Shown here: positions 17,391-26,158 of the stretch, in pieces
Position numbering within the stretch: position 1 is the first letter of the stretch
Layout of the letters: every line of letters begins with the position of its first letter
Source: Gilvimarinus chinensis DSM 19667
GTDB taxonomy: Bacteria; Pseudomonadota; Gammaproteobacteria; Pseudomonadales; Cellvibrionaceae
Assembly: GCF_000377745.1 (NCBI RefSeq)
Contig: NZ_KB898707.1
Location: 492,482 to 556,481 of the forward strand
Direction: 5' to 3'
Length of the DNA stretch: 64,000 nucleotides
The notes under the pieces: model-generated
The model's input: only the letters and a program-made list of their open reading frames with translations
Told to the model about the DNA's origin: nothing
Database searches by the model: none
Translations under genes and position numbers: made by a program

Positions 17391-18735
17391 GCAAGCTTTG
17401 CAAAAACGTCAATATTATGAGTGCGGGGCAAACAAAACGTACGTAAAAAGGCCACACTTTCCAAAATAACGTGTGTTCTATTTCTGGGTGGCCCTGGCTG
17501 AGCTCTTTGAGAAGTTGATGGCGGTGCAGCACCCAGCCTGCAAACACACACAGGGCGATCCCCAGCAGTGGCTGGCCATAGACGGTAGTAGCCGTAATGA
17601 CCGCGTTAAAAAGAGTTTCGAAATGCCACACGATAATTAAACTGATTAAAAAAATCAGTCCGCCCGACAGACATGCCGCTGTGGGGCGGGTTATCTGCCA
17701 GCGCTCTACGCAGACGGATACCGGAACTTCTAACAGCGATATTGCCGATGTCAGAGCGGCTATGCTCATCAGGGCAAAAAAAGCAATCGCAACCCAGCTG
17801 CCTGTGCTGCCCATACTATCGAAAAGCGCGGGTAACACTTGAAAGATTAAATCCGGCCCGGCAATTAAATGTCCCGCCTCACTGAACACGGCTATACCGC
17901 GGGCATCTGCCACATAAATGGCCGGTAGAATTAATAACCCGGCGGTAAACGCAAAACCCGTGTCCAGTAGTGTAACGGAAACCCCCATACGCGGCAGATT
18001 GTCGGTGTCGCGCAGATACGAGCCATAAATCAGCATGGTGCCCACACCGAGAGACAGAGAAAAAAAGGCCTGCCCTAAAGCACTCAAAATGAGTTGTGGG
18101 TTTAGCAGTTGCGACGGAGCGGGTATGAGGTAGGCGGCAAGGCCAGACATTGCTCCAGGTTGTATCAGTACGTAGACGATTAACCCCAATAAAATGGCAA
18201 ACAGCAGCGGCATTAATCGTGTTGACCACGCCTCAATACCTTTTTCCACGCCGCGGGCAATGATGGCGGCGGTTAAGATCGACATCAGCCCGCAAACCAG
18301 AGCGTTGCGTGTGAAGCTTGTGTCGTCTAACCAGAGTTCAACATTAGTTGCTTTGAGTTTTGCGGCCAGGGGGCTGAAAAACTCCGCCAGCATCCAGCCG
18401 GCCACAATGGCATAAAAACTCAGAATAAAGACGGCGACGGCGACCGCGGCGATGCCCACAAATTGGCCAGCACGTCGGGCAGATGAGTTGCTGGAAAGCC
18501 CCTCAAGCGCGGTGATCACATTGGCGCGTGCGTAGCGACCAATGGTGAGCTCGGCCATCAGCGCGGGGTAGGCGAGGATAAACGCTAAAAACAGATACAC
18601 CACTAAGAAGGCCCCACCGCCGTTGCTGGCAGCCTGAGTGGGGAACCCCCAGATATTACCAAGGCCAACCGCTGAGCCCGCAGCGGCTAATAAAAACCCA
18701 ATTTTGCTGGAGAACTGACCTCGGGGTTGCGCCAT
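17386..18735 (-). CDS. NSS-family sodium-dependent transporter
   Basis: A 449-residue inner-membrane symporter of the neurotransmitter:sodium symporter family, about 11-12 spans. The N-terminal span-1 signature is complete: FLLAAAGSAVGLGNIWGFP, with the unwound glycine region that binds sodium and substrate. A second signature (FSLSLGVGTMLIYGSYL) covers span 6. Bacterial members carry amino acids such as leucine, alanine or tryptophan; the substrate here is unknown. The gene ends 9 bp from smpB's stop side and runs with smpB on the minus strand. A second NSS gene lies just beyond smpB on the opposite strand. Confidence 0.9.
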   Translation of the reverse strand: MAQPRGQFSSKIGFLLAAAGSAVGLGNIWGFPTQAASNGGGAFLVVYLFLAFILAYPALMAELTIGRYARANVITALEGLSSNSSARRAGQFVGIAAVAVAVFILSFYAIVAGWMLAEFFSPLAAKLKATNVELWLDDTSFTRNALVCGLMSILTAAIIARGVEKGIEAWSTRLMPLLFAILLGLIVYVLIQPGAMSGLAAYLIPAPSQLLNPQLILSALGQAFFSLSLGVGTMLIYGSYLRDTDNLPRMGVSVTLLDTGFAFTAGLLILPAIYVADARGIAVFSEAGHLIAGPDLIFQVLPALFDSMGSTGSWVAIAFFALMSIAALTSAISLLEVPVSVCVERWQITRPTAACLSGGLIFLISLIIVWHFETLFNAVITATTVYGQPLLGIALCVFAGWVLHRHQLLKELSQGHPEIEHTLFWKVWPFYVRFVCPALIILTFLQSLR

Positions 18736-18744
18736 AGCGGCCTC

Positions 18745-19227
18745 TTATTTTTGGTCGTGTTGAAACAGGCGTTGCTTCTGCCGGTTCCAGTCGCGCTCTT
18801 TTTCGGTTTCGCGTTTGTCGTGTAGCTGTTTACCCTTACCGAGCGCGACCTCTACTTTTATCAGGTGCTGTTTCCAGTACATGGCCGTGGCGATGACGGT
18901 GTAGCCTTTTTGTTCGGCGGCTTGCTGGTACTTGCTCAGCTCACGGTCGTGCATCAGCAGCTTACGTGAGCGCATAGGCTCGGCCACAAAGTGGGTCGAT
19001 ACCGTGGGCAGTGGGGCAAATTGGGCCCCCACAAGCCACGCTTCGCCGTTTTGGAAAATAACGTAGGTGTCCGTCAGTTGTACTTTACCGGCACGCGCGC
19101 TTTTGACCTCCCAGCCAAGCAGCGAGATGCCAGCTTCAAGACGATCTTGAAGCTGGTAATCGAATTTGGCTTTCTTGTTTAACGCTATCGTACTGCTGCC
19201 GGGTTTGTTGTTGGGTTTTTTCGCCAT
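18745..19227 (-). CDS. smpB: SsrA-binding protein SmpB
   Basis: A 160-residue protein that binds tmRNA and brings it to stalled ribosomes for trans-translation. Core signatures are ALNKKAKFDYQLQDRLEAGI, LLGWEVKSARAGKVQL and KLLMHDRELSK. The basic C-terminal tail (KRETEKERDWNRQKQRL) folds into the empty mRNA channel. Length matches the family. Divergence from the ratA-rnfH side follows the order known in E. coli and Pseudomonas, but an NSS gene is inserted between smpB and ratA here. I found no tmRNA gene in the window. Confidence 0.96.
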   Translation of the reverse strand: MAKKPNNKPGSSTIALNKKAKFDYQLQDRLEAGISLLGWEVKSARAGKVQLTDTYVIFQNGEAWLVGAQFAPLPTVSTHFVAEPMRSRKLLMHDRELSKYQQAAEQKGYTVIATAMYWKQHLIKVEVALGKGKQLHDKRETEKERDWNRQKQRLFQHDQK

Positions 19228-19304
19228 GTATCAATCGCAATAATCGGTGAATGGTGCGGCCGAACATTATAACGGTTGGGGGTGGTTTACACTAATTCAA
19301 TCGT

Positions 19305-19359
19305 CCTGCGGCGGTGGTCCGTTGTTCTAGGGCCACCGTATCGGTCTTATCGCCGCAGG
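19305..19359 (+). other. Structured leader or dyad element upstream of an NSS gene
   Basis: CCTGCGGCG (19305-19313) pairs with CGCCGCAGG (19351-19359). Inside it GTGGTCC (19314-19320) pairs with GGGCCAC (19330-19336), with one G-U. The result is a two-tier hairpin about 50 nt before the GTG start of the NSS gene. It could be an mRNA leader structure or overlap the divergent smpB promoter. No known riboswitch is recognised. Confidence 0.45.
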
Positions 19360-19411
19360 CGGTTACGGGTACAATCGCTCTATGACCCAATAAAGACAGT
19401 GGGAGTAATGC

Positions 19412-20782
19412 GTGAAAAGAGCACAACAGCACGCGATTTGGGGGCGTCGGGGGACCTTTATCCTGGCCGCTACCGGGTCGGCAGTCGGTCTTGGCAATAT
19501 TTGGAAGTTCCCCTACATCGTGGGTGAAAATGGCGGGGGTGCCTTTGTACTGATGTACCTGCTCTGTATTTGTCTAATCGGCTTACCGGTAATGGCAGCA
19601 GAAGTGTTGCTCGGCAGGAGAGGGCGGGCCAATCCAATTATGGCTGTGGGCGAAGTAGTGCGTGAGTCTCGCAGCAGTAAGGCCTGGGGGCTCATTGGCT
19701 GGGCCGGAGTGGTGGCAGGTTTTATCATTTTGTCGTATTACAGCGTGATTGCGGGCTGGACCTTAGAGTATGTAACCACTGCCGCGCGTGGGGGCTTTGC
19801 CGGGATTGATGGCCATACTGCCAGTGCTACGTTTAACGCCCTGTTGGGTGATGTCAGTAAGTTGGTTCGTTGGCAGACCGCATTTTTATGCATGACCGCC
19901 TTGATTATTATGTTCGGCGTGACTCGGGGGCTGGAGACGGCGGTAAGAATATTGATGCCTCTGTTGTTTGTGCTTCTGGTTTTATTATTGCTGTATTCGG
20001 CTTATGCCGGAGATTTTTTGGCCGGATTGCGATTTTTGTTTAGCTTTCGTATTAGTGATCTGTCCCTTGAAGGGCTATCTTTGGCTCTGGGCCATGCTTT
20101 TTTTACGCTCAGCTTGGGGATGGGGGCGATTATGGCGTACGGCTCTTATATGCCTCACAATACGTCAATTCTGAAAACGGTCATCACCGTTGGCTGCCTG
20201 GATACTTTGGTTGCGCTAATGGCAGGGATGGTGATCTTTCCCATTGTCTTTGCTACCCCCGGGGTTGAGCCGGGTGGTGGGCCAGGCTTGTTATTTGAAA
20301 CTCTGCCAATTGTATTTGGAGGCATGCCAGTAGGGACAATCGTAGGGGCCGTGTTCTTCTTGCTGATTACCTTAGCCGCGTGGAGTTCGAATATTTCTTT
20401 GCTAGAGCCAATTGTGGCTTATTTAACGGAAAACTTTCGTTTTCATCGTCTGTCTGCCAGCTTATTGATAATCTTTCTCGCTTGGTTGCTGGGCTTGACT
20501 ACGGTTTACTCGTTAAATCACTGGCAAGGTATGAACATGGTGGCGGGGATGACCCCCTTTGATTTTAGCCAGTTTTTGACTGAACAGGTTTTACTACCGC
20601 TTGGGGCTTTGGCGATGGCCGTCTATGTCGGCTGGTTTATGAAAAAAGCCCCATTACGGCGTGAAATGAAGCTCGATGCCACCCATTGGTTCGGTCGCTG
20701 GTACACCATTCTGCGCTATGTCTCGCCGGTATTGATCTTGGTGGTTTTTTTGTTAGGTTTGTTTGATAAATTTGCGGGGTAA
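19412..20782 (+). CDS. NSS-family sodium-dependent transporter
   Basis: A 456-residue sodium symporter, paralogous to the product of 17386-18735. Span 1 reads LAATGSAVGLGNIWKFPYIV and span 6 FFTLSLGMGAIMAYGSYMP. The gene starts at GTG 19412, with GGGAG 6 nt upstream; the nearby ATG at 19408 is out of frame. Only 2 bp separate its stop from the ratA start, so the three genes NSS-ratA-rnfH are probably one transcript. The substrate cannot be assigned. Confidence 0.9.
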   Translation: MKRAQQHAIWGRRGTFILAATGSAVGLGNIWKFPYIVGENGGGAFVLMYLLCICLIGLPVMAAEVLLGRRGRANPIMAVGEVVRESRSSKAWGLIGWAGVVAGFIILSYYSVIAGWTLEYVTTAARGGFAGIDGHTASATFNALLGDVSKLVRWQTAFLCMTALIIMFGVTRGLETAVRILMPLLFVLLVLLLLYSAYAGDFLAGLRFLFSFRISDLSLEGLSLALGHAFFTLSLGMGAIMAYGSYMPHNTSILKTVITVGCLDTLVALMAGMVIFPIVFATPGVEPGGGPGLLFETLPIVFGGMPVGTIVGAVFFLLITLAAWSSNISLLEPIVAYLTENFRFHRLSASLLIIFLAWLLGLTTVYSLNHWQGMNMVAGMTPFDFSQFLTEQVLLPLGALAMAVYVGWFMKKAPLRREMKLDATHWFGRWYTILRYVSPVLILVVFLLGLFDKFAG

Positions 20783-20784
20783 AA

Positions 20785-21225
20785 GTGGGGCATCGAATAG
20801 AACGTTCGGCCGAAGTTGGCTACAGTTGCAGTCAAATGTTTGAGCTGGTGAATGATATTGAGGCTTATCCAGAGTATATGGATGGCTGCCAGAGTGCTCA
20901 GGTTTTAAACAAAGGGGAAAGTTGGATTGAAGCTCGGTTGTCTTTGGGGTTAGGGGGGCTAACCCAAAGTTTTGTGACTCGAAATCACCTGCAGCCTCCA
21001 GAGCGCATGACAATGACGTTAATTGATGGTCCATTCCATAGCTTTAGTGGAGTATGGCGCTTTGAGCCCTCTGCAAGGGGGTGCAAGCTCATTCTGGAGT
21101 TGGAATTTAGTTTGAAAAACCCACTTTTAGCTCTGGCGGTGAATAAAATGTTCGAACAAATTGCTTCCTCTCAGGTGCGGGCGTTGTGTGCACGAGCGGA
21201 GCAAATATATGGCAGCCAAAATTAA
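20785..21225 (+). CDS. ratA: RatA/COQ10-like START-domain protein
   Basis: A 146-residue single-domain protein of the COQ10/RatA family. It starts GHRIERSAEVGYSCSQMFEL and continues with the family words DIEAYPEYMDGCQ and GGLTQSFVTRN. E. coli RatA was described as blocking ribosome subunit association, and mitochondrial COQ10 binds ubiquinone; which function applies here is open. The start is GTG, 2 bp after the upstream stop. RnfH-like protein follows 12 bp downstream, the conserved pairing in Gammaproteobacteria. Confidence 0.9.
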   Translation: MGHRIERSAEVGYSCSQMFELVNDIEAYPEYMDGCQSAQVLNKGESWIEARLSLGLGGLTQSFVTRNHLQPPERMTMTLIDGPFHSFSGVWRFEPSARGCKLILELEFSLKNPLLALAVNKMFEQIASSQVRALCARAEQIYGSQN

Positions 21226-21237
21226 GAGGTAAGCCGA

Positions 21238-21552
21238 GTGGCGGATTTGGATTTAATAACAGTTGAGGTAGCTTACGCTCTACCCGATAGACAAAAAATA
21301 ATAGAGATACTGGTAGAGCCCGGTACTACAGCTTACCAGGCAGCTGAGCGCTCCGGTATTACAAAAGCATTCCCTGAAATTGATTTAGAGTCAGCCAAAA
21401 TGGGAATTTTTGGGCAGGCATTAGGGGCTAAAGGCTTGAAGCCCCCTCGTGAGCATGAATTGCAAAGTGGCGATAGAGTTGAAATTTATCGACCGCTAAC
21501 CTCTGACCCCAAAGAGGTTCGTCGTCGACGCGCCGAAAAATCTAAAGGTTGA
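21238..21552 (+). CDS. RnfH-family ubiquitin-like protein
   Basis: A 104-residue beta-grasp protein of the RnfH family (LITVEVAYALPDRQKIIEIL, MGIFGQALGAKGLKPPREHE, GDRVEIYRPLTSDPKEVRR). It has no known catalytic function and the family name comes from some rnf operons; no rnf genes are here. It starts at GTG and has the usual C-terminal run of arginines. It completes the ratA-rnfH pair. bamE, which normally completes this neighbourhood, is found about 6 kb downstream instead. Confidence 0.88.
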   Translation: MADLDLITVEVAYALPDRQKIIEILVEPGTTAYQAAERSGITKAFPEIDLESAKMGIFGQALGAKGLKPPREHELQSGDRVEIYRPLTSDPKEVRRRRAEKSKG

Positions 21553-21688
21553 CCTCTGCAGGGGGCATACTGACTAATACTATGGTTTTGAATTTATTAA
21601 TCAGGTAATCACGTATTGATCGGTATTACAGAAATCGGGTGAACGTGCCCCTACATTAACTGACCACCTTTTGAGTACAAGGAAATGT

Positions 21689-24600
21689 ATGCAATCGTTT
21701 AAGCCTGCTCGTTGGCTATCACTACCCCCTTGGCTGCTGGTGTTTTTTCTCGGCCTGGTCATGCTTCTTATGTGGCGCAATGATGAGCAGCGAGTGCGCG
21801 AGCTGTGGCAGGAGCATCATGGCCATACTGTGGATCATGTGGGCGAACACATGATTTGGTTGGAACGTGAATTAAAAATGCGTGAAAACCTTATTTATCT
21901 TTTAAAGAGCTTTCTTGAAACTTCACAAGAGCCTGATTTTACCGAGTTTGACTTCTCGCCATTGGCGGGTCACTGGCCTGGAGTGGAAGTCGCTTCATCG
22001 ACGGATGTAGCCAACTTTCCAGAGGCTGTGCAAAATAAACTCTCTGTTCCGGCGCGCGCTCTGTGTGATCTTGCGGTTAAGCAACCTTGGTTTGCCGTTG
22101 AAAATGATGTCTATTTACTGACGGCGCTGCAACACTCTAATGCAAATCGTTGCTGGTTGGTTTTTTGGCCCCTGGCTTCTAAGTTGGACGCTCTGTTTAC
22201 CGCTGAGCAATTACAGTGGATGGTGACCGGCGCTTCTGATAATGTCATCTCTTTCAGTTCAGGGGTAAATCCCCACCTCGTTACCCAGCTGACGACGACC
22301 TATCTAGAGGAAAACAACGAAGCTCCCTTTATTCAGCAGCAATATAATCTAGGCGCTGAGCTTGGGGGCACTGAAACGCTGCAATTAATTGTTTTTTTAA
22401 GTGTAGGTGCAGACCTTGCCGGCCTTGAAGCTGACCGGCAAAAGAAAATGCTGTTATGGCTTTTTGTGTGGGCACTTTGCAGTATTACGGTGGGCTTGTT
22501 GTGGGTACGTTTTCGCAATGTGCTTAACAAGCTGGTAAGAGAGTTCAGGCTTTCGGTCAGTAAAGAGCGTGACGCTCTTGCCGAAACCAGCCATTGTTTA
22601 CAGTTAGCTCTGGAAAATAGCCAAAGCGGGTATTGGGACTGGAACATTCTTTCGCAAAAAATCAATTTTTCTGAGCATTGGAAAACCATGCTCACTGTTA
22701 GCCATAAAGCTAATGCTCAGGCGGGTATGGTGGAATGGGTACAGCGTATTCACCCCGAAGATTTAGAGCCTTGCAAGGCAAAATTGCGTGCACACGTTCA
22801 AGGGTTGACATCACAGTTTGAGCATGAGCACCGAATACGTGATGATAAGGGCCGTTATGTCTGGTTCTTAACTCGAGGCAAGGTGACTGAGCGTGACAGT
22901 CGTAACCGTGCCCTGCGTATGTTAGGAGTTTACACTCGTATCGATGAGCGTAAGCGAGTGAGCGAGCAGGTTCTGCGACAGCAGCAGGCGCTGCGACAGC
23001 TTAATGAAATTACCTCTTTGCCGGGTACGTCAATGCAGGAAATACTGCGCCAAGGGCTTGAGCTGGGTGCTAGGTATCTTAATTTGCCGCTGGCCATTGT
23101 CAGTCAAATTGAGGGCGACCAATACACGGTTTATGTGCAAAGCTCACCACCTGGAACGCTCACTGACGGGCAAATATTTCATTTGCCGGATTGTTTTTGC
23201 GCTGAAACCTTGCGTTTGAATGATGTGATGGCCATTCACCATACTGCCGATTCAGACCTCGCTACGCACCCTTGCTATTTGAGTACACATTTAGAGGCTT
23301 ACATAGGTGGCCCGTTATGGGTTGAAGGTAAGCTCTTCGGAACGCTTAATTTCTCTTCCCCTCAGCAGCGTTCTGAGCCTTTTAGTGAGAGTGAGCAAGA
23401 CTTTGTGCGATTGCTGTCTCGCTGGGCTGGCGCCACCTTAGAGCGCTGGTTTAAAGAGCGTGAAAACCGTGAGTTGTCCGAGCACTTTACCAAGCTGGCA
23501 AACGCCTTGCCCGGCTGTGTTTGTCAATTCCAACTATATGCCGACGGCAGCAGTGCATTTCCTTTTGCCAGCCGAGGTATCGAGGATGTATACGGTTTGT
23601 GTCCCGCCGAGGTTGTAGGCTCAGCAGAGCAAGTTATGGAGCGAATCCATCCAGAAGACAAAAACCGAGTGCAGGAGCGTATCGCTTTATCGGCCGAAAA
23701 CTTAACGCCTTGGTCTGACTGTTATCGGGTTCTGCACCCAAGCAAAGGTGAAATATGGGTGCGCGGCGAGACAAGCCCAGAAAAGCAAGCCGACGGCAGT
23801 ATTATTTGGCATGGCTATTTATGGGAAGTAACAGAAGAGGTTAAAGCGGAGCAAGCCCTGAGCCTTTCAAATCGATGGCGTAAGGCGATTTTAAATGCGG
23901 CTAGCGTCTCCTTAATTGCTGTTGACTGTGGGGGGATCATTCGTACCTTTAACCGTGGAGCGGAAAAGATGCTGGGCTATAGCGCCGAAGAAGCGGTTGG
24001 CCAGTTATCGATCACACAGTTGCACCGCTCTGATCAACTTAAAGACTTGGCAAAGCTGTTGGGTATAGAAGACGCTGGTTTTAGCGTGCTAATTGCAAAA
24101 GCGCGCGAAGGAATTGCTGATGAGCGTGAATGGCAGTATGTCCGTAAAAATGGCAGCGAAATTACCGTTGTTTTAACCGTCACCGCAGTGTTAGACGAGC
24201 AGGGAGCTATTGAGGGCTATTTAGGTGTGGCCCGAGATGTTTCTGTACTCAAAGCGCAAGAAGAGGAGTTACGTGCAGGTGCTGAAAGAACTCAGACAAT
24301 TTTGAATAATGCCGCAGACGGCATTGTTGTTTTGAGCTCTCAAGGACAAATTGACACCTTTAATAAGGCCGCAGAAAAAATATTCGGTTGGACGGCCGAT
24401 GAAGTACTGGGTTCTTCAGTGTCACGTCTTATTTTCAACAATGACGAGCGAAACTCAATGCTTGAATGGTTGAGTTCACACAGTAGTGCTCAGCAGCGAG
24501 ATAAAGAATTATTAGGGATGCGAAAGAGCGGGGAGCAATTTCCCATCGAAGTGGCTTTGTCTGAAGTGACCCGTGCTCATAAGCCTTTATATATTGCGAT

Positions 24601-25732
24601 GGTTCGAGATATCACTGAGCGAAAACGCATTGAGCGAATGAAGAGCGAGTTTATTGCTATCGTTAGTCATGAGCTGCGTACCCCCTTAACAGCCATAAGT
24701 GGGGCTCTAAAAATTTTAAATAGTGGCGCTTTAGGTGCAATTCCAGACACCTTAAGTCGATTGGTTGATATCGCCCATGCAAATAGTGATCGATTGATTT
24801 TGTTGGTTAACGACTTGCTGGATATGGAAAAGTTAGTGGCAGGTAAAATGGCGTTCTCTTTCGTTTACCAGCCTTTGTTGCCAATTATCCAAAAGTGTAT
24901 TGATGATCATGCAACCTATGCTTCTGAGCATTCTGTGACTCTGCGTTTAGATGATCATTGGGTTCGGCAGCGAGTAGGGGATCGAGCAGTGGTGGTTAAT
25001 GTGGATGCTGCACGACTAGAGCAAGTAATGGCCAATCTGCTTTCAAATGCCACAAAGTTCTCACCTCCTGATAGCGAGGTCAAGGTGGTGTTAGAGTGGG
25101 AGCCTGGGCAAATTACAGTGAATGTGATTGACAAAGGGCCTGGAATACCAGAACAATTTAAGCCACAGATTTTCCAAAAATTTTCCCAGGCGGATAGCTC
25201 CAGCCGGCGCAGTAAAGGCGGTACCGGTTTAGGGCTGGCGATCAGTAAGCAGATTATAGAGAACATGGAAGGACGCATCGACTTTCAGTCTACAGAAGGG
25301 CGGGGAAGTCGATTTTTCTTAGTGTTACCGGCTTATATGGGCGCGCAGCAGTTTGTGCCCAAGGGAATATCTAAACCCAAAGTGTTACACGTTGAAGATG
25401 ATCAAAACATGGCCGATTTAATGCTTGCCTTGGCCGGAGAAAGTGTTGATTTGAATCATGTTACAACACTGCAAGAGGCAAAAGCAGCGTTGAAGAATAA
25501 CACCTATCAACTAATCATATTGGATTTACTGTTGCCTGACGGCGACGGCTGGGAGCTGCTGGATAAGCGTATTTCGGGAGAATATACCGACGTTGTGGTT
25601 GTGTCTCAGATGGGAATAAGCAGTACGGACAGAGTGAGGGTTACCGCTGTAATTGATAAGGATGAACATTTAGCTGATTCGCTAGTAATTTGGTTGGATC
25701 GGTGGCTTAACCGTCAACAAACGTCCAGTTAG
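21689..25732 (+). CDS. Hybrid sensor histidine kinase (PAS/GAF multi-sensor with receiver)
   Basis: A 1347-residue inner-membrane hybrid kinase. A first membrane span lies near residues 10-28, a periplasmic region of about 230 residues follows, then a second span (LWLFVWALCSITVGLLWV). The cytoplasmic part has a PAS domain (SGYWDWNILS), a GAF domain, three more PAS domains, then HisKA with phospho-acceptor His994 (IVSHELRTPLT) and HATPase_c with N, G1 and G2 boxes (NLLSNATKFS, DKGPGIP, GGTGLGLAIS). It ends in a receiver with Asp1279 (LDLLLPDGDG). I prefer the ATG at 21689 behind AAGGAA over the upstream TTG. Ligands are unknown. The two following genes are probably its phosphorelay partners. 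Confidence 0.92.
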   Translation: MQSFKPARWLSLPPWLLVFFLGLVMLLMWRNDEQRVRELWQEHHGHTVDHVGEHMIWLERELKMRENLIYLLKSFLETSQEPDFTEFDFSPLAGHWPGVEVASSTDVANFPEAVQNKLSVPARALCDLAVKQPWFAVENDVYLLTALQHSNANRCWLVFWPLASKLDALFTAEQLQWMVTGASDNVISFSSGVNPHLVTQLTTTYLEENNEAPFIQQQYNLGAELGGTETLQLIVFLSVGADLAGLEADRQKKMLLWLFVWALCSITVGLLWVRFRNVLNKLVREFRLSVSKERDALAETSHCLQLALENSQSGYWDWNILSQKINFSEHWKTMLTVSHKANAQAGMVEWVQRIHPEDLEPCKAKLRAHVQGLTSQFEHEHRIRDDKGRYVWFLTRGKVTERDSRNRALRMLGVYTRIDERKRVSEQVLRQQQALRQLNEITSLPGTSMQEILRQGLELGARYLNLPLAIVSQIEGDQYTVYVQSSPPGTLTDGQIFHLPDCFCAETLRLNDVMAIHHTADSDLATHPCYLSTHLEAYIGGPLWVEGKLFGTLNFSSPQQRSEPFSESEQDFVRLLSRWAGATLERWFKERENRELSEHFTKLANALPGCVCQFQLYADGSSAFPFASRGIEDVYGLCPAEVVGSAEQVMERIHPEDKNRVQERIALSAENLTPWSDCYRVLHPSKGEIWVRGETSPEKQADGSIIWHGYLWEVTEEVKAEQALSLSNRWRKAILNAASVSLIAVDCGGIIRTFNRGAEKMLGYSAEEAVGQLSITQLHRSDQLKDLAKLLGIEDAGFSVLIAKAREGIADEREWQYVRKNGSEITVVLTVTAVLDEQGAIEGYLGVARDVSVLKAQEEELRAGAERTQTILNNAADGIVVLSSQGQIDTFNKAAEKIFGWTADEVLGSSVSRLIFNNDERNSMLEWLSSHSSAQQRDKELLGMRKSGEQFPIEVALSEVTRAHKPLYIAMVRDITERKRIERMKSEFIAIVSHELRTPLTAISGALKILNSGALGAIPDTLSRLVDIAHANSDRLILLVNDLLDMEKLVAGKMAFSFVYQPLLPIIQKCIDDHATYASEHSVTLRLDDHWVRQRVGDRAVVVNVDAARLEQVMANLLSNATKFSPPDSEVKVVLEWEPGQITVNVIDKGPGIPEQFKPQIFQKFSQADSSSRRSKGGTGLGLAISKQIIENMEGRIDFQSTEGRGSRFFLVLPAYMGAQQFVPKGISKPKVLHVEDDQNMADLMLALAGESVDLNHVTTLQEAKAALKNNTYQLIILDLLLPDGDGWELLDKRISGEYTDVVVVSQMGISSTDRVRVTAVIDKDEHLADSLVIWLDRWLNRQQTSS

Positions 25733-25742
25733 GGTGAATAGA

Positions 25743-26138
25743 ATGGAAAATAAAGAGCGACAATTACACAGTATCCTGTATGTTGAAGATGAACCGGATA
25801 TTCGCGCTATTGCTGAGCTTGCGTTGCAAGAAATCGGAGGGTATAGCTTAATCAGCTGTGCCAGTGGCACAGAAGCTCTGGCCGCTGCCAGAGAGCGGAC
25901 TCCTGACTTGCTGCTGCTTGATGTTATGATGCCTGGGATGGATGGTCCTGAAACTCTGCAAAAGCTGCGAGATATCCCGGGAGTTGCAGAAGTGCCGGCT
26001 GTTTTTATGACAGCTAAAGTTCAGCCCAGTGAAACGGCCGAATATTTAGCGTTAGGTGCGGTTGATGTAATTGCTAAACCTTTTGACCCTTTGAGTTTGG
26101 CCAGTCAAATCCAGCAGATCTGGAGTCGGGCACAGTAA
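25743..26138 (+). CDS. CheY-like single-domain response regulator
   Basis: A 131-residue receiver with no output domain. It has the acidic pair (LYVEDEPDIR), phospho-acceptor Asp60 (LLLLDVMMPGMDGPE), the Thr/Ser position (FMTAKV) and the Lys of the active site (VIAKPFDPLSL). It lies 10 bp after the hybrid kinase and 20 bp before the Hpt-GGDEF gene, so it probably shuttles phosphate between them. The ATG at 25743 is chosen with AGGGTG ahead; a GTG at 25734 is possible. Confidence 0.93.
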   Translation: MENKERQLHSILYVEDEPDIRAIAELALQEIGGYSLISCASGTEALAAARERTPDLLLLDVMMPGMDGPETLQKLRDIPGVAEVPAVFMTAKVQPSETAEYLALGAVDVIAKPFDPLSLASQIQQIWSRAQ

Positions 26139-26158
26139 AAAATTGAATGAGGTAGTGC

